A stretch of 64,000 nucleotides of DNA from Rachicladosporium sp. CCFEE 5018 (GCA_002077045.2 KZ111149.1:1443677-1507676); one strand, 5' to 3'. Positions 22,000 to 32,811 are shown, counted from the first letter of the stretch. Made by a program: numbers and translations. Notes: generated by a model from the letters alone, not told the origin.

Positions 22000-22825
22000 T
22001 CATCCCTCAAACTGGAAGTCGTCATCCCTCTCGTCATCCGACGGCGCAGGACCCATCCTGGTGACATACATGCCGTTCTCCAGGTCTGGGTCCTCTTCCT
22101 CCTCATCCACCTCCTCTTCGCTATCCGCTTCAAATTTGCGCCATTTGCGCTCCTCCTCATCGTCGGTCGAGCCATCACGCTTACGCTTGCGACCGCGTTG
22201 CTCTTCCTCGGTTTCGCCGTGACTCTCTTCTTCGGCGTCACTGGAGGTCTCTCCCTCATCTCCTTCGTCACCATCCTTTCCTTCCTCGGCTTCTTCTCCA
22301 GCACCCGTCTCCTCCACATCCTCGTCATCGGCATCGTAGCCTGACTCTCCGATGCCTTCCTCTTCATCATCACCCTCATCCTCCCCCTCAGACTCCTCTT
22401 CAATGACTTCACACTGCTCCTCGTCCTCACTCCCTTCCTCACCCTGACTCCCATCCTCCTCCCGAGTCCCAGCACCCCCGCCCTCAAACTCTTCACCACC
22501 AAGACCCTCAGCAGCCGACACCAGCGCATCCGTGATGGTGTCGGTAGCGACGCTTGTCGCTTGACTCGAGGTGGGTGAGGGATGATTGGCCCAGTAGTCT
22601 ATGAACTGCTGGGCGGTGGGAGAGGCGGCGGGGGGTGACGAGGGAGGGGGTGCGGATGTTGCAGCGGCGGGAGGGGCGGCGATGGGAGCTGCGGCGATAG
22701 GTGTAGACTGCTGAAGGAACAGGTCAGGATTCTGCAGTGCGGTTATGATCAGGAAATGTGCTTACATTGACAGCCCCTTCGGCTGCTGGCGACGCGATTA
22801 TCGACAATTCTGCTGATCCGGCCAT
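22000..22825 (-). CDS. Acidic protein with a basic nuclear-localisation-like patch
   Basis: Exons 22825-22766 and 22710-22000 (55-nt intron, GTAAGC donor, CCTGAC branch-like site, CCTTCAG acceptor, phase 0) encode 256 residues. A Pro/Ala-rich N-terminal part contains one ordered-looking helix (QQFIDYWANHP). From about residue 100 the chain is mostly Glu, Asp, Gly and Ser, interrupted by GRKRKRDG, which resembles a nuclear localisation signal, and by RKWRKFEAD. Acidic tails of this kind occur in histone chaperones and ribosome-biogenesis factors, but no defining domain is present. Confidence 0.65.
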
Positions 22826-23443
22826 TTCGCAGTTTGTTGACGACACGGATTCGATGGATACACGCGTCAATGCGTAGTATCACGATGTATAACGCAGAGA
22901 ATTCGAGATTGCAATGTAGTCCAGCGAGTGGACTGGATTCGAAGCGTCGTGATTTGGTATTCGCGTTCAGTGTTTCCAGGGTGCGTGGTGAACCCAGATC
23001 TTCTTCGCAGAGCCTCAATCGCGGACGCGCTAACAACTTTGCCCCGCCCTTGAGGCACGAATCTGGGCTCACGCAGCGACAATGGCACGTCGTAAGTACG
23101 TTGGAAGAATATATACGATAAGTCAAAACGGGATCGTCTGCACTGGCTGAAGTTTATCGGTGTAGATCTACTGATATAAGAGATCCAGCAGCGATCGATC
23201 CTTTGTCTCTGCTGCCTGCTCTTTCACCAATCTTCATCTCCGATCATCCAGTCTTTGGATGGCGCTGGAAGTGACACGCACGACAGTGTCACTGACAAAC
23301 CTGGAGCCACGGCCAGTAGCGGTGCATTACTATGATGCCGTACCGGCCGAGTCTACCCAAGAAGATATTGAAAAGCTATGCGATCAGTAGTCGCTGCCTC
23401 GAGCACTACATGGTCTGCTCAAGCAGGGACCTCCCTCATATAC

Positions 23444-24328
23444 TCAATCCCACTCGTGCCAGTACGGATTTCCACCTCCATACAGCTCCTCATAGTCCTG
23501 CCATCTTGATCGGAAGGGGCCAGAAGAATCAGAAACACCATCCATCCTGCCTTCATAGCGTGGGTAGCCGGCGACTTGATTGCTGGCTCCAGATCGGTAG
23601 CCTCGCTGGCCCATGTCTGTCATTCCTTCCTCAAAGGTTTCACGGCGTCCGTAGCCGCGCAGCGTCCTGCTTGCGTAATCGTCACCGCTAGATGGTGTAT
23701 AGGCTGGATCAGTGAGGGATGCAAAGCCTGGCGCCCGCCCTACAGTGTTAGCGACACCGAGGAGACGGTCCCAGTCCCCGTCACCATAGGATCTTTCAGC
23801 GACACCACTGAACGCCATATCGTCCGCGAGTCCGGAGCTGCCGAACCCTTTTGATGCGTATACACGGTCATCGTCATAGGCCGACTCCATCATCCCTCCC
23901 AGGGACGCATAGCGGTCGCTTGGTCTTGGCCCGAAGACCTCTTCTTCATACCTCGATGAGTCACCAGGGAAGTCGGAGAAGCCGTCACCTTGACCAAAGA
24001 CTCCTTCTTGGCTACTACGGAATGGTTTTCCGCCCAGCTCAGGGCCAAAGAAGGCTTCGTCTTCATACTCATCTGGTAGAACGCCCGTCGTCATGCGATC
24101 GATGATATCCATCTCACCTCGCTGCATACCCATCGGCGCTTCGTAGTTGAGCATGGAGTCGAAGTCATCTCTGTCGCGACGCCGTGGGGACCGTGAGAAG
24201 CCGTCAGAGCCATGCAGTCGCTCGTACCCGAGTTCGTGGGAGCCGGCTGGATGAGATGAGCCGGGCATGCTGTCCATGAAACCCTGATAGCTGGACAAGG
24301 GGCCGGTGAAGTTGCCATAGAAGTCCAT
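23444..24328 (-). CDS. Tyr/Asp/Gly/Arg-rich disordered protein (cluster member 1)
   Basis: A single-exon, 294-residue frame from the ATG at 24328. Composition is strongly biased to Gly, Asp, Ser, Tyr and Arg with scattered Phe and Met. There is no hydrophobic core, signal peptide or membrane segment. Such chains (Tyr/Arg-rich with acidic residues) are typical of intrinsically disordered proteins that may form condensates. It is divergently arranged with the related frame at 24724 across about 395 bp, suggesting a shared promoter. Function unknown. Confidence 0.55.
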   Translation of the reverse strand: MDFYGNFTGPLSSYQGFMDSMPGSSHPAGSHELGYERLHGSDGFSRSPRRRDRDDFDSMLNYEAPMGMQRGEMDIIDRMTTGVLPDEYEDEAFFGPELGGKPFRSSQEGVFGQGDGFSDFPGDSSRYEEEVFGPRPSDRYASLGGMMESAYDDDRVYASKGFGSSGLADDMAFSGVAERSYGDGDWDRLLGVANTVGRAPGFASLTDPAYTPSSGDDYASRTLRGYGRRETFEEGMTDMGQRGYRSGASNQVAGYPRYEGRMDGVSDSSGPFRSRWQDYEELYGGGNPYWHEWD

Positions 24329-24723
24329 GTCGATACGAGAGCAGTGGAACGCTGATTATTGCTTTCAATTCGACGGTCAGCCTGCGGTTTTGCGCGCCAA
24401 TACGGCAGGAAGGTCAACTCATCGAGTTTACTTCCAACCCGGCAGCCTCACCTGCGGTAGTCATTGCGACATCTTCCAGCGACTGACTGGCTCAGTCCCG
24501 TTCATGGCTTGCCAGCAGCCGGCCACTACATCTTGCACTGGTCAATGCACAGACGAGGAAGAGTATATTCCTCGTGGTGGTGCTGTTCCTCATAGATCAC
24601 TCCACCTCATACCCCCCTTCGACATTCGATCCTTCTCAAGCGAGTCTTTCCCAGCTTTGCGATAGATCTGCGTCAAAGCTCAACACTCTCAACAACAAGA
24701 GACTCTCCCCAATCAGAACTGCT
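24329..24723. promoter_or_regulatory. Divergent promoter region between two related genes
   Basis: A 395-bp spacer separates the minus-strand start at 24328 from the plus-strand ATG at 24724. The part before 24724 is a pyrimidine-rich leader with CAACACTCTCAACAACAAG-like sequence, common upstream of fungal starts. No specific factor site is claimed. Confidence 0.35.
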
Positions 24724-25619
24724 ATGGACTTTGACGACTATGGAGACGACTACGGAGGTGGCTACGAGTACGATGCGCCGCTCACCCCCGGAGGTAGGCC
24801 ATACTTTGGCTCCAATCCCACCTCTCGAGAATGGGACTACGAAGCTCCTCGCGGGCAAGGCGGTCCCGGCAGCTTTGGCAGCAACTACCGCGTCGGCTCA
24901 GCTTTGAGCCCTCCCATCGCTGACCGTGCATATCATCGCGAGCTCTGGATGGACGATCGACTTGGCGAAGAAGATGGACTGTACGAATGCATACAAGAGG
25001 ATGAGATGACGGCTGGGCTGTCTCGAGGTCCAGCTCTACGCGATGAGAACCCCCACCTCTATGCACACATGCCACAGGACAGGGTGGACTTGAACGACTG
25101 GTATGATGAGATGCGCCCACTACCTGCAGGATACGCTGGCTACGAAGACGGCGGTCCACCCAGAGGCGACATGGGCGGTATGAGTGACAACCCATGGAGT
25201 TAAGGACAAGACGATCTCATCGAGGCCTACAACCAAGGTAGACCAGACGTCGATCCAGGGCGCCGGCAGTCGAGTGCACTGGCAGGCTACGGTTAGTGCG
25301 GCTTCGACTGGGGCGAAGAGACTGCTCCAGCAGTCGCATGTACGGCGACATGGATGATGACACTCGCGACATGCTTGGACTGCAGCCCGGACTGGACGAG
25401 TTCACATCACGCGTAGGCATGGCATCTTCCGGCGGTGGTGGAAGTTTGGACGACCTGTTCATGGACCCGCAGGACCGTGGACAGAGGAGGTTGTCGAACC
25501 TTGGGCGTTTTGGCAGTCGAGGCTATGGGCGAGGCCTCAATGATAAGTATACTCCAGGGGCTGGCTATGGGTATTACGGAGGCACTTCTATTGCTCCGCC
25601 TCGCCGCTTCGGGCGTTGA
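24724..25619 (+). pseudogene. Tyr/Asp/Gly/Arg-rich disordered protein, broken (member 2)
   Basis: The ATG at 24724 opens a 159-residue frame (MDFDDYGDDYGGGYEYDAP) ending at a TAA (25201). The same frame then stays open and coding-like for 30 codons to a TAG (25294). Another frame continues from about 25338 (MYGDMDDDTRDMLGLQPG) to 25619, ending with GYGYYGGTSIAPPRRFGR, a Gly/Tyr/Arg tail resembling other cluster members. Two stops plus a frame change suggest a decayed gene. Splicing could remove some of this (GTATGA and GTTAGT donors exist at about 25178 and 25292), but I could not find a combination that keeps the frame. Confidence 0.5.
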
Positions 25620-26124
25620 GGTATGGATGGCTTCGCCGTGGCAATGACTAGCCATGGTGGCTTCAAAGTAGAGCGATCCACTTATGGTAAGAATCTTGGA
25701 CTGTAAGGCCGGGTTTCGGAGGCTACAAGGCGTTTGAGTACTTTTGATCATTAATTGCATGTCTTCATTCTCATCCTCAGTATTGGAGAGCGGCTTGACG
25801 ACTAGATATATGCTCGGACAGCACGGTGAACCTGCCCGGACTCTGCTCTCAGAAGTTGGATGTGTGTACTCCGCGATTCTTCTGATACTACATCTGCTGA
25901 CTTTGCTACAGGCCATGGAGCATCCGCTACCGCCTAATGGCGGCTGCTACTCGTGAGCATTCTCCAGTCAATCCCGCCGGCTTCATGGACTATGCATCTG
26001 GTTCACACGACGACAGGGACTGTGGCGCCTCGACCATTATATCTCCTCGAAGCGCCTAAGCAAGCATGCATCACTCGCGGGAAGATCCAAGTCCACCACA
26101 CAAGATTCATTGCTACCACTTAAC

Positions 26125-26997
26125 ATGAATATCGCAGACCTATTCAACTACGACGCTCTCGAGGGCTACGACTATGGATCGATGCCGGGGACTATGGACC
26201 CATACATGGATATGGGTCCAGGCAATCCATACCAAGACATGGCTCGCTCTCGTCGTGAAGCCTACGAGGATGAGACACTTGGCGGTAGGATCTACGACCG
26301 CTGGGACCCCCCATCAGGTCTGTACAACGACTACCGCGGACGAGCAGGGAGAGGCAATCTTGGAACAAACGTCATGGGCGGCCCCCCTGTAGGTCCCATC
26401 AGAGATGACTACGATGAGCCTGAGCTATTCGCGCCGCAGGCAAGGAGAGCGATGCCACCGTACAGGGAAGAAGATCTCGAAGAGGAGCCATACGGTCCAT
26501 ACGATCCTCGCTACGAGGCGTCTGAGGACGACGAGGCACCACCGCTCTTCCGCACTGGTGGCTTCGCCGGCGATCCCTTTCGTCGTCCACCGACACCACC
26601 TACAGATGTCTGGGCGGCAGCACCTCAGCTGAATCCTCGGCGCCGACCCGATCGCTCGATCATCACCTCCGGCATCCGCGGCCAGTCACCGCCTCGCTTC
26701 GGTCGGGGCAACTCGCCTGTACCTACAAGGCGATGGGGCTCGGTCATGAACTCGCCCAGCGCGCACAGCTTGATGAGTGTCGGGAGGGCGGATGCTTATC
26801 CACACTACGCTGAGCCGCCGCCTGGGTTCTGGGACGAGCCTGAGGAAGAGGAGCCGATGCCGATGTTGATTTCGGGGCTGGGAGGAGGACTGAGAGCACT
26901 CGCTCCGCGGCCTTCGATAGGCGGAGGCGGTGTGGGAGCTTTTGGCGATTATGACGTTGGAGAGTTTGATGGATGGACGGCGTTTCATGGACGGTAA
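26125..26997 (+). CDS. Asp/Pro/Arg/Gly-rich disordered protein (member 3)
   Basis: A 290-residue single-exon protein from the ATG at 26125. The N-terminal 100 residues are rich in Tyr, Asp, Gly and Met. The middle is acidic (YREEDLEEEPYGPYDPRYE). Around residue 175 comes NPRRRPDRSIITSGIRG, which matches the PPRIPDRSVRTSGIRG element of the members at 35-38 kb. The tail is Gly/Pro-rich and ends in GEFDGWTAFHGR. There is no signal peptide or recognised domain. The conserved basic PDRS-TSGIRG element is the best handle on this family and may be a docking or modification motif. Confidence 0.65.
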   Translation: MNIADLFNYDALEGYDYGSMPGTMDPYMDMGPGNPYQDMARSRREAYEDETLGGRIYDRWDPPSGLYNDYRGRAGRGNLGTNVMGGPPVGPIRDDYDEPELFAPQARRAMPPYREEDLEEEPYGPYDPRYEASEDDEAPPLFRTGGFAGDPFRRPPTPPTDVWAAAPQLNPRRRPDRSIITSGIRGQSPPRFGRGNSPVPTRRWGSVMNSPSAHSLMSVGRADAYPHYAEPPPGFWDEPEEEEPMPMLISGLGGGLRALAPRPSIGGGGVGAFGDYDVGEFDGWTAFHGR

Positions 26998-27426
26998 TTG
27001 AAGCCGGAAAGCACTTCCTAAGTACTATCTCCCCATTTTCAGCAGCTGAAGTCTTGTCTACGGTACCAGCAATCTCGTGTAGCACAAGCGCAATAGGCTC
27101 GCTGAGCTAAGTTACGGTCATTCGATATGGCAATTAGAGGTCGCAAAGTCACGAGGGAGACTAGGAGAGGAATTGGATTCTCTTCAATAGTAGTACGTTC
27201 ATACGACTCTTTCGTGTACGAAAGTACATCGCCAAAACGCCGAAACGCTTTGAGTGTCTAAAGTCCTTTCCAGATGCGCCATCGGTCTTTCACTGTATGC
27301 CCGGTGTCCTCATACCAAAACTCCTGAATGATTACCTACGCTGTATCGTAACCGGTTCTCCATTCTACCGTATCCCGGACCCGTGCATGAGTTCTTGAAA
27401 TGCGTTCTGTCCCAAAATCTCTCGCA
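26998..27426. other. Intergenic between convergent genes
   Basis: This is the 3' flank of the plus-strand gene ending at 26997 and the minus-strand gene ending at 27427. No gene, repeat or RNA feature is seen. Confidence 0.4.
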
Positions 27427-28128
27427 TCACATCATCCAGTCCCGGATGAACTGCAGACCATCATGGTGAGGAGTCTTTGGCGCACGCCCGGCCAGTCTGT
27501 TGCTCACCTGATTACCCAAGAGGCTGAACTTCATAGCCTCAATCGCAGCCTCCTCCGGTGTGAGCATCCCCACGCTCATGATCGACGCATCCTGCACCGT
27601 TTCCACGCTCATGTGCGATGTGAAGAGGGTGTCGAAGTCGAAGGGCCGGACCGTCTTGCTCAAGTCGTCGTCGTCCACGTCCATCTGCGAGGTATAGATT
27701 GAAATTCTCATACGGCTCTCGATCTTCAACATCTTCGCATCGGCCTCACGATCCTCATACTGCAGCTGTGTAATGGCTTTTGGGTCCTCCATGAATTGAT
27801 CAAGTTCCCGCATCCTGGCGCTGAACTTCGCTGCCTCGATCTTAGCTTCCTGGACGTCGAGATACGGCTTTGGCGTAATGTTGGGGTCGAAGAAAGGCTG
27901 CGAGTCGAGCAAGTGGGGAGAGAACGTCGAGTCATCTGTGTCCGGCCTGAACTTGGGAAACGCAGGTGTGCAAGCCATCAGCCTCCAAGTGGTCTCCACA
28001 ATACCAAACAGTACGGCACTGTCCTTGGCGTACTCCATCAGATCCTTGCCATATACCACAAGGTCCTTGTCACGCATGCAAGCCGTCTCACGCACTATAT
28101 GAGTGCGGTGCTCAACTGTCTCTATCAT
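27427..28128 (-). CDS. Hypothetical protein, possibly the 3' part of the next gene
   Basis: The frame runs open from 28152 and has an ATG at 28128, giving 233 residues. It starts MIETVEHRTHIVRET and contains a charged helical stretch (QEAKIEAAKFSARMRELDQF) followed by acidic QMDVDDDD and a C-terminal EEAAIEAMKFSLLGNQV. Two similar 'EAxKFS' helices suggest an internal duplication. The frame overlaps the end of the minus-strand gene at 28112-28945, so the two may be exons of one gene. A CCCCAG acceptor at about 28155 fits, but no phase-matching consensus donor was found. Unknown function. Confidence 0.4.
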   Translation of the reverse strand: MIETVEHRTHIVRETACMRDKDLVVYGKDLMEYAKDSAVLFGIVETTWRLMACTPAFPKFRPDTDDSTFSPHLLDSQPFFDPNITPKPYLDVQEAKIEAAKFSARMRELDQFMEDPKAITQLQYEDREADAKMLKIESRMRISIYTSQMDVDDDDLSKTVRPFDFDTLFTSHMSVETVQDASIMSVGMLTPEEAAIEAMKFSLLGNQVSNRLAGRAPKTPHHDGLQFIRDWMM

Positions 28129-28945
28129 GTCGAAATCTCTGAAGCGCGGCAATCCTGGGGAAGATGGAGAGACTGATGCAAACTAAGTGCTCGCTGACTG
28201 GGTGAGGGTGGTGTCCAAGCAGAAGACGCTGGTGATTCCTGCGGATGACGAAGTAGAGAGCGTCATAAAGGTATCTGACCTCGGCCTCTTGCTCCTTAGG
28301 CGTCAGGACTACGGGAGGCGGGCGAATAATCTGTGACCGGGTGGGTGTGTCGACGATGTGCTGAAACTTGGCTCTCTTGACCCTCGGCTTCACACCCGGA
28401 CGAGGCACAGCTTTGCTCTCTGCGAACCTTAAGACCTCGACGTCCACAGTTTTCACGTCGTTGGTTGCAAGATAGCCGCCGAGCTTAGCCATGTAGGTGT
28501 CGGACATGAGTGGGTTGGATTCAGCGAGCATGCTCTCGCGCAAGCGACGGCGCTTGCGAGTGTTGGTACCCACACCGAACACAGCGTGCTGATACTTGAT
28601 GGCATTGGACATAGCTATTGCTTGTGTGAAGATCTGCGCATCCGCGAGGGAGAGCGTTTGGCCGTTGAGCAAGATTGCGACTGGCGCATCCAGTGGTCCG
28701 TACCCATCGAGCATGCGCTGATGATTACTGAGTAGAGTGTCGTGGAGGCGAGCACGCACCTCAAAGGGACTGAGGGTGCTAGCTGCGGGCACTGGGAACG
28801 CGCCAGGCACGATCGGTGTGGAACGAGACCCAGGTTTCGTCGTATCGGATGCTGCCTTGCTCGCGTTCACTTGCCGTACTTGGACGGCGGCATCTACAGC
28901 GGCGGCGAGTCCAAGTCGTCTGGCCAGAGCAGTGAGCATCTCCAT
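28112..28945 (-). CDS. Hypothetical basic protein, possible 5' part of a longer gene
   Basis: A 277-residue frame from the ATG at 28945. It has an Ala-rich N-terminal helix, an ARLHDTLLSNHQRMLDGYGPL segment, a basic cluster (NTRKRRRLRESM) that could be a nuclear localisation signal, and a Pro-rich linker before ALYFVIRRNHQRLLLG. The last 25-30 residues after LLLGHHPHP look non-coding and contain a possible GTCAGC donor and CCCCAG acceptor, supporting a splice into the frame that begins at about 28152. The two parts share the 'LxSNHQR/RRNHQR' motif twice. Function unknown. Confidence 0.45.
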   Translation of the reverse strand: MEMLTALARRLGLAAAVDAAVQVRQVNASKAASDTTKPGSRSTPIVPGAFPVPAASTLSPFEVRARLHDTLLSNHQRMLDGYGPLDAPVAILLNGQTLSLADAQIFTQAIAMSNAIKYQHAVFGVGTNTRKRRRLRESMLAESNPLMSDTYMAKLGGYLATNDVKTVDVEVLRFAESKAVPRPGVKPRVKRAKFQHIVDTPTRSQIIRPPPVVLTPKEQEAEVRYLYDALYFVIRRNHQRLLLGHHPHPVSEHLVCISLSIFPRIAALQRFRHDRDS

Positions 28946-31118
28946 GATGGAGACTGTTGTGATGGATGAGTATCTACCTCGCGTTAGTAGACTGCGGGCG
29001 TGTAACGTGATACGGTCTGTTTCTGGAGACTCACTCGCAGTGGTGTTGTACGTGTCAATACAAATGTGTCCCTGGCATGGGCTGCATATGCTATGCTGAA
29101 TACTGTCGCAGATACATGATACGTGCCTATAGCACGATGAAGCTCAGACAAAAAACAAACGCGTGGTAGAAGGAGGTGGTGTTGTGGCGAAACGCGAGAT
29201 CACGTCCCACCCGCGGGAGGGAGGTGCCCGAGCAACCACCCTCACATCATGAGGACACTTTATCACCTCATATAATGCTAGTATGGATCTAGGGTCATGC
29301 TACATATGCGCTCTCCTGTCTCAGGCTCCGGATTCCTATAGCGAAACCCAAAGCATGCCATCCGCGCTGTTCCACGTGGCATCCTCGTACGAAGAACAAA
29401 GCCTCTCCTCGCTATATCCCGATGCGGCATGAAATTGTGTTCACGATAACAGTGGCCGTTGCGTTGTACGTCAGTGCCATGGGATTCGGCAGCCAGGATG
29501 CAACCCGCTGGTGCTCGCCAGGCGGCGCTCTGGCGCTAGCTGTCAGCATTATCGGCCCAGCATACTCGATGACTGCTGCAACATGATAAGCCAATGACTG
29601 TAAAGTTGAGCGGGACGGCTGAATCGTCGCTTTCTCTTTATCGAAGATGGTCATGGGTATATCAACCACTGCACCGGCGACATGCTGCTCTTCTATTCAA
29701 TCAGTGCCAGACGCGCCGGGAAGACCTGCTGCCTGCGACCAGCCTACTAAACAAGCATCAAGCTGACCGCCGTAGCTTCGGGACAAGCCTTTCCGAGCCA
29801 TTGGGATCCAGGAGCCGACCTTCGCGACCGCCTGGACCTCGTTGGTGACGGCTACAGCCATACCTAGACGGATTAGGTCGGTGCATCCTGAAGCGCATAT
29901 CGATCGGCGAATGACCCAACCCAGAGGGCCGCTGCTGGAAGATGTGGCTTCTGCGCTTCCTCTGTCGATTCCGGCTCTGCTACAACCGCGACTCGGGAAT
30001 TTTAGCGCAAGTTCTCGAGCCGAGGAGATCTAACACCTGGCTTTATCAGTACCACAGCGACATCCTTCCTCATACAACTGCTTGACTGAATGTTGGCAGC
30101 GACGCCAGCACCGCAGCAGGTCGTCGAGGCTCTGAACGGGGTCAAGATGGAGCAGCGAACATCCCATTTCCGGTGAACAAGTGTTCAAGTAGCCAAAGGA
30201 CATCGTCGCTGCGCCGGCTTCTCGAAAGGGGCTCCATCGGCACCAACCTCATGCTCAGGTGTCGCATCGATCCCTGAGATGCCTGAGGCACGTCGATGTG
30301 CGGAAGCAGGATGGCTACGAAGAATGAGACCAGATCGCCCGCAGGGTACGCAGATCCTCCCTCGTCTACAGCAGCACTCACTGCCTCTGGCATCTATGAG
30401 AAGTGCGTAATGGATACGCAGGATCGGCTAGGCAACTTGCGTACTACGCAGATGGGAACGAGCGACTCAAAGGACATCGAGTGCCGTGAAGCTCTCTTGA
30501 AAGTCGTGACACTCACTGGGACCGATTGGACGAGTCTTACAGCGCCAGCCGTAGTGGACTGGTCCAATATGATCGAGAGCGAAGCATCAGGGGTAGCAAT
30601 GGGAGGGGGACAGCAGGATAGATGGTATTTGACGGGGTGAAGGGTCGTCTTCAATGGCAATCGACAGACAGGCATCAAGACCAGGACAGTCGCGATCCAA
30701 GAGTATTGTTCGGCAGGCATCATGGCTTGCACGTTGTATATTCCCTCAGGATACCCTTGGAACCGCCTGGCGAAAGTAATTGCAAGAAGTCGCTCCAGTC
30801 GGTCTCAGGTAGTGCTCAAGCTTGATCGTCCTGCCAGATCAATCCCTCACGTCGTCTTTGACATGACGTTGAGATAAGCGGTGGACGTGAGCCTTCTTCG
30901 CTGGTGGCAAGCAGGCCTGGAGTTTTGGGCCATGGGAGGTCGGAGAGGGGTGGCTGAGGATGCTCGATGTTCAGGACTCGCTCAGCGGTGCCTTCATGGC
31001 AGCAACAAGGAAATTGGATCAGTACCCATAGACACTAGTTCAGTAATATCAAATCATGCCACGCAGCGTCGTCAAGGGTACGACGAAGTCCCTTCATAGC
31101 ACCCTCGTTGCGCTCCTT
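28946..31118. other. 2.2-kb intergenic stretch, nothing supported
   Basis: No frame here has coding-like composition with an ATG and a plausible splice structure. I see no tandem repeat or transposon coding sequence. A possible first exon for the next gene begins at about 31125 (see that entry). Confidence 0.35.
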
Positions 31119-31388
31119 CCTCGTCAATGACCAGCGGTCGAACCCGCCGCGCCAAGATCGAAGGTCATAGACAAGTTCAATTTTCCTTCGAGACTCACTC
31201 TACTCTTCATCGTGCAAAATCAGCATCTTGGTAAGTCTATCGAGATCTGATCGTGAGAGCAAGCAGCTGATATGCGTATCGTAGCTAACACACTCTCAAG
31301 ACAATACGCGCTTCCGCCATCGCGTTAATAACACAAGAACCACTGATCAACATCAAGATGGAAGCCATCCGCGCAGCTCGTTAAGGAC

Positions 31389-32078
31389 ATGCTCTCCCTC
31401 GTCCAAGCCATTGACGACGACGTGGCCGCTACCGGTATCACGGAGCATAACCTCAAGTTGTCGACGTTGCGCCGGAAGACGATGGTCGCGTACATGTCGT
31501 TGGAGTCGTCGGGACTGCCTGTTGGATTGATCGCTGGAGGTGTGCCGTCTGTAGTTGGCACTAGTGCTGCGACTGTGAGCTTCACAAACCCCTTTCGCCA
31601 CCTTGACTGTCACTAATCCAATTCTCAGCCTGCTCCCGACAACTTCTCCGGCGCCCTCATACCTCAAGCCCAGCATCGCCAAGCTCCTAAGCATGCTGCG
31701 AGTGAGAGCTTCGTCACTCCGCTCCGCAAAGTCCGCAAGATGCCCGGCTCTCGCGACCTCGCCTCCCTCAACCGGTGCGCCATGAACATCGACGAGCAGG
31801 TTGACTTGCCGGAGGTGTTGCTGCCTGACGGACAGCAATCTGTGGTGGCTGGCAGTGAGAAGTGGGATGGCGACACGGTCATGTCGGAGACGGTTAAGGA
31901 GATGATGGCGGCGCAGGCTGAGGCTGGTGTCAGGTGCAGTGGATGGGAGGCGCAGGTCTCGCAGGTGATGGAGATATCGCGTAGCCATCAGTGCGAAGGT
32001 GTAACCTTTCCTTGCCTTGCTTTTGAGTCTAGTACTGTACTAACTTTGCTTACAGAGCGCTGTTGCTGCCACGAGTAG
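31389..32078 (+). CDS. Hypothetical protein, two or three exons, 5' end unresolved
   Basis: Supported exons are 31389-31574 and 31629-32078 (54-nt intron, GTGAGC donor, CACTAAT branch-like site, TTCTCAG acceptor, phase 0), 211 residues. A further in-frame intron (GTGTAA, TACTAAC, CTTACAG) near 32000-32057 is a multiple of three, and both readings end with ERCCCHE. Coding sequence may begin earlier: the frame is open to about 31344, and an upstream ATG exon at about 31125 ends at a GTAAGT donor (31231), but I could not join it in phase. Contents are a helical start (MLSLVQAIDDDVAATGITEHN), a disordered basic middle and a helical end. It lies just upstream of the Mei2-type RRM fragment and might once have been its N-terminal part. 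Confidence 0.45.
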
Positions 32079-32193
32079 GTGACCACCGCCGTGAGAGAGA
32101 GGGTGTGGAGTCTACTACACCCTCAGGGCACGGAGTAGCTGGAGACGATGTTCCGCCATTCGCTGGCGGAGCTCCAGGATTACGGGCGTGTAG

Positions 32194-32661
32194 AATGCAC
32201 CGCGGTGGCGCTACGAACGCGTCAACCTACTGTGCCTGGTCGGCTCTGCTGATCGAGAGTGGTGCTGTGGGCTGGATCTCCGCACAACTCTGATGATTCG
32301 CAACACGCCGACCAAGTGGTTTGCAGAGGACGCTGGCCGGATGCTGGACATGACCCATGCTGGCCAATACGACTTCACCTACGCGCGCATCGACCTTCGT
32401 AAGATGCAAGCTGTCGGCTTTGTCTTCGCGAACTTCATCTCCGCTAAGGCCCTGGTGACCTGGGTCGAGCACTGGGTTCCCGAAGATCGGCTGGCCTTGC
32501 ACATGCCGAATAGGTACGGCATCACTCGGATCGTTTTAGTACGAGATAACCTGGTGATCACTCTTACTCTCGTCTCTGAAGTATATACGTACTTGCGACG
32601 TTCGCTGAATCAGAGCACCATAGTATGGACGGACCTGAGATCGTTCCTTCCTCATGTCTGA
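32194..32661 (+). pseudogene. Mei2-type RNA recognition motif fragment
   Basis: The open frame from 32194 (ATG only at 32293) encodes a domain resembling the C-terminal RRM of fission-yeast Mei2 and plant Mei2-like proteins. RTTLMIRNTPTKW matches the RNP2-like strand (usually TTVMVKNIPNKY), GQYDFTYARIDLRK matches the GKYDFLYLRIDF helix-strand, and AVGFVFANF matches the RNP1-like strand. These proteins bind RNA in meiosis and growth control. The normal N-terminal body is missing, an in-frame TAG (32191) precedes the domain, and the frame upstream of it (MFRHSLAELQDYGRVE, from about 32154) is shifted. I treat it as a fragment or decayed gene; undetected introns could still make it expressed. 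Confidence 0.55.
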
Positions 32662-32811
32662 CTTGGTCGGGCAAGGTAGTGTGACATATCTGACCCATTC
32701 TTTGGTCTACTCGCGCATTGCATGGTGACCATCACAGCATCTCAGCATCTGTCGTGCTACTATCACCTTCGTCTAACTCATTGGATCGCCTTCGCTCGAT
32801 CAACAGGCATC

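Noticed and set aside
21670..22344. A 224-codon plus-strand frame with hydrophobic Leu/Phe-rich stretches, like a membrane protein
   Set aside because: The hydrophobic part is the complement of Glu/Asp-rich codons of the acidic minus-strand gene; no ATG or family motif supports it.
31353..31988. A 211-codon minus-strand frame
   Set aside because: It lies opposite the spliced plus-strand gene with good GT-AG signals and lacks recognisable features.
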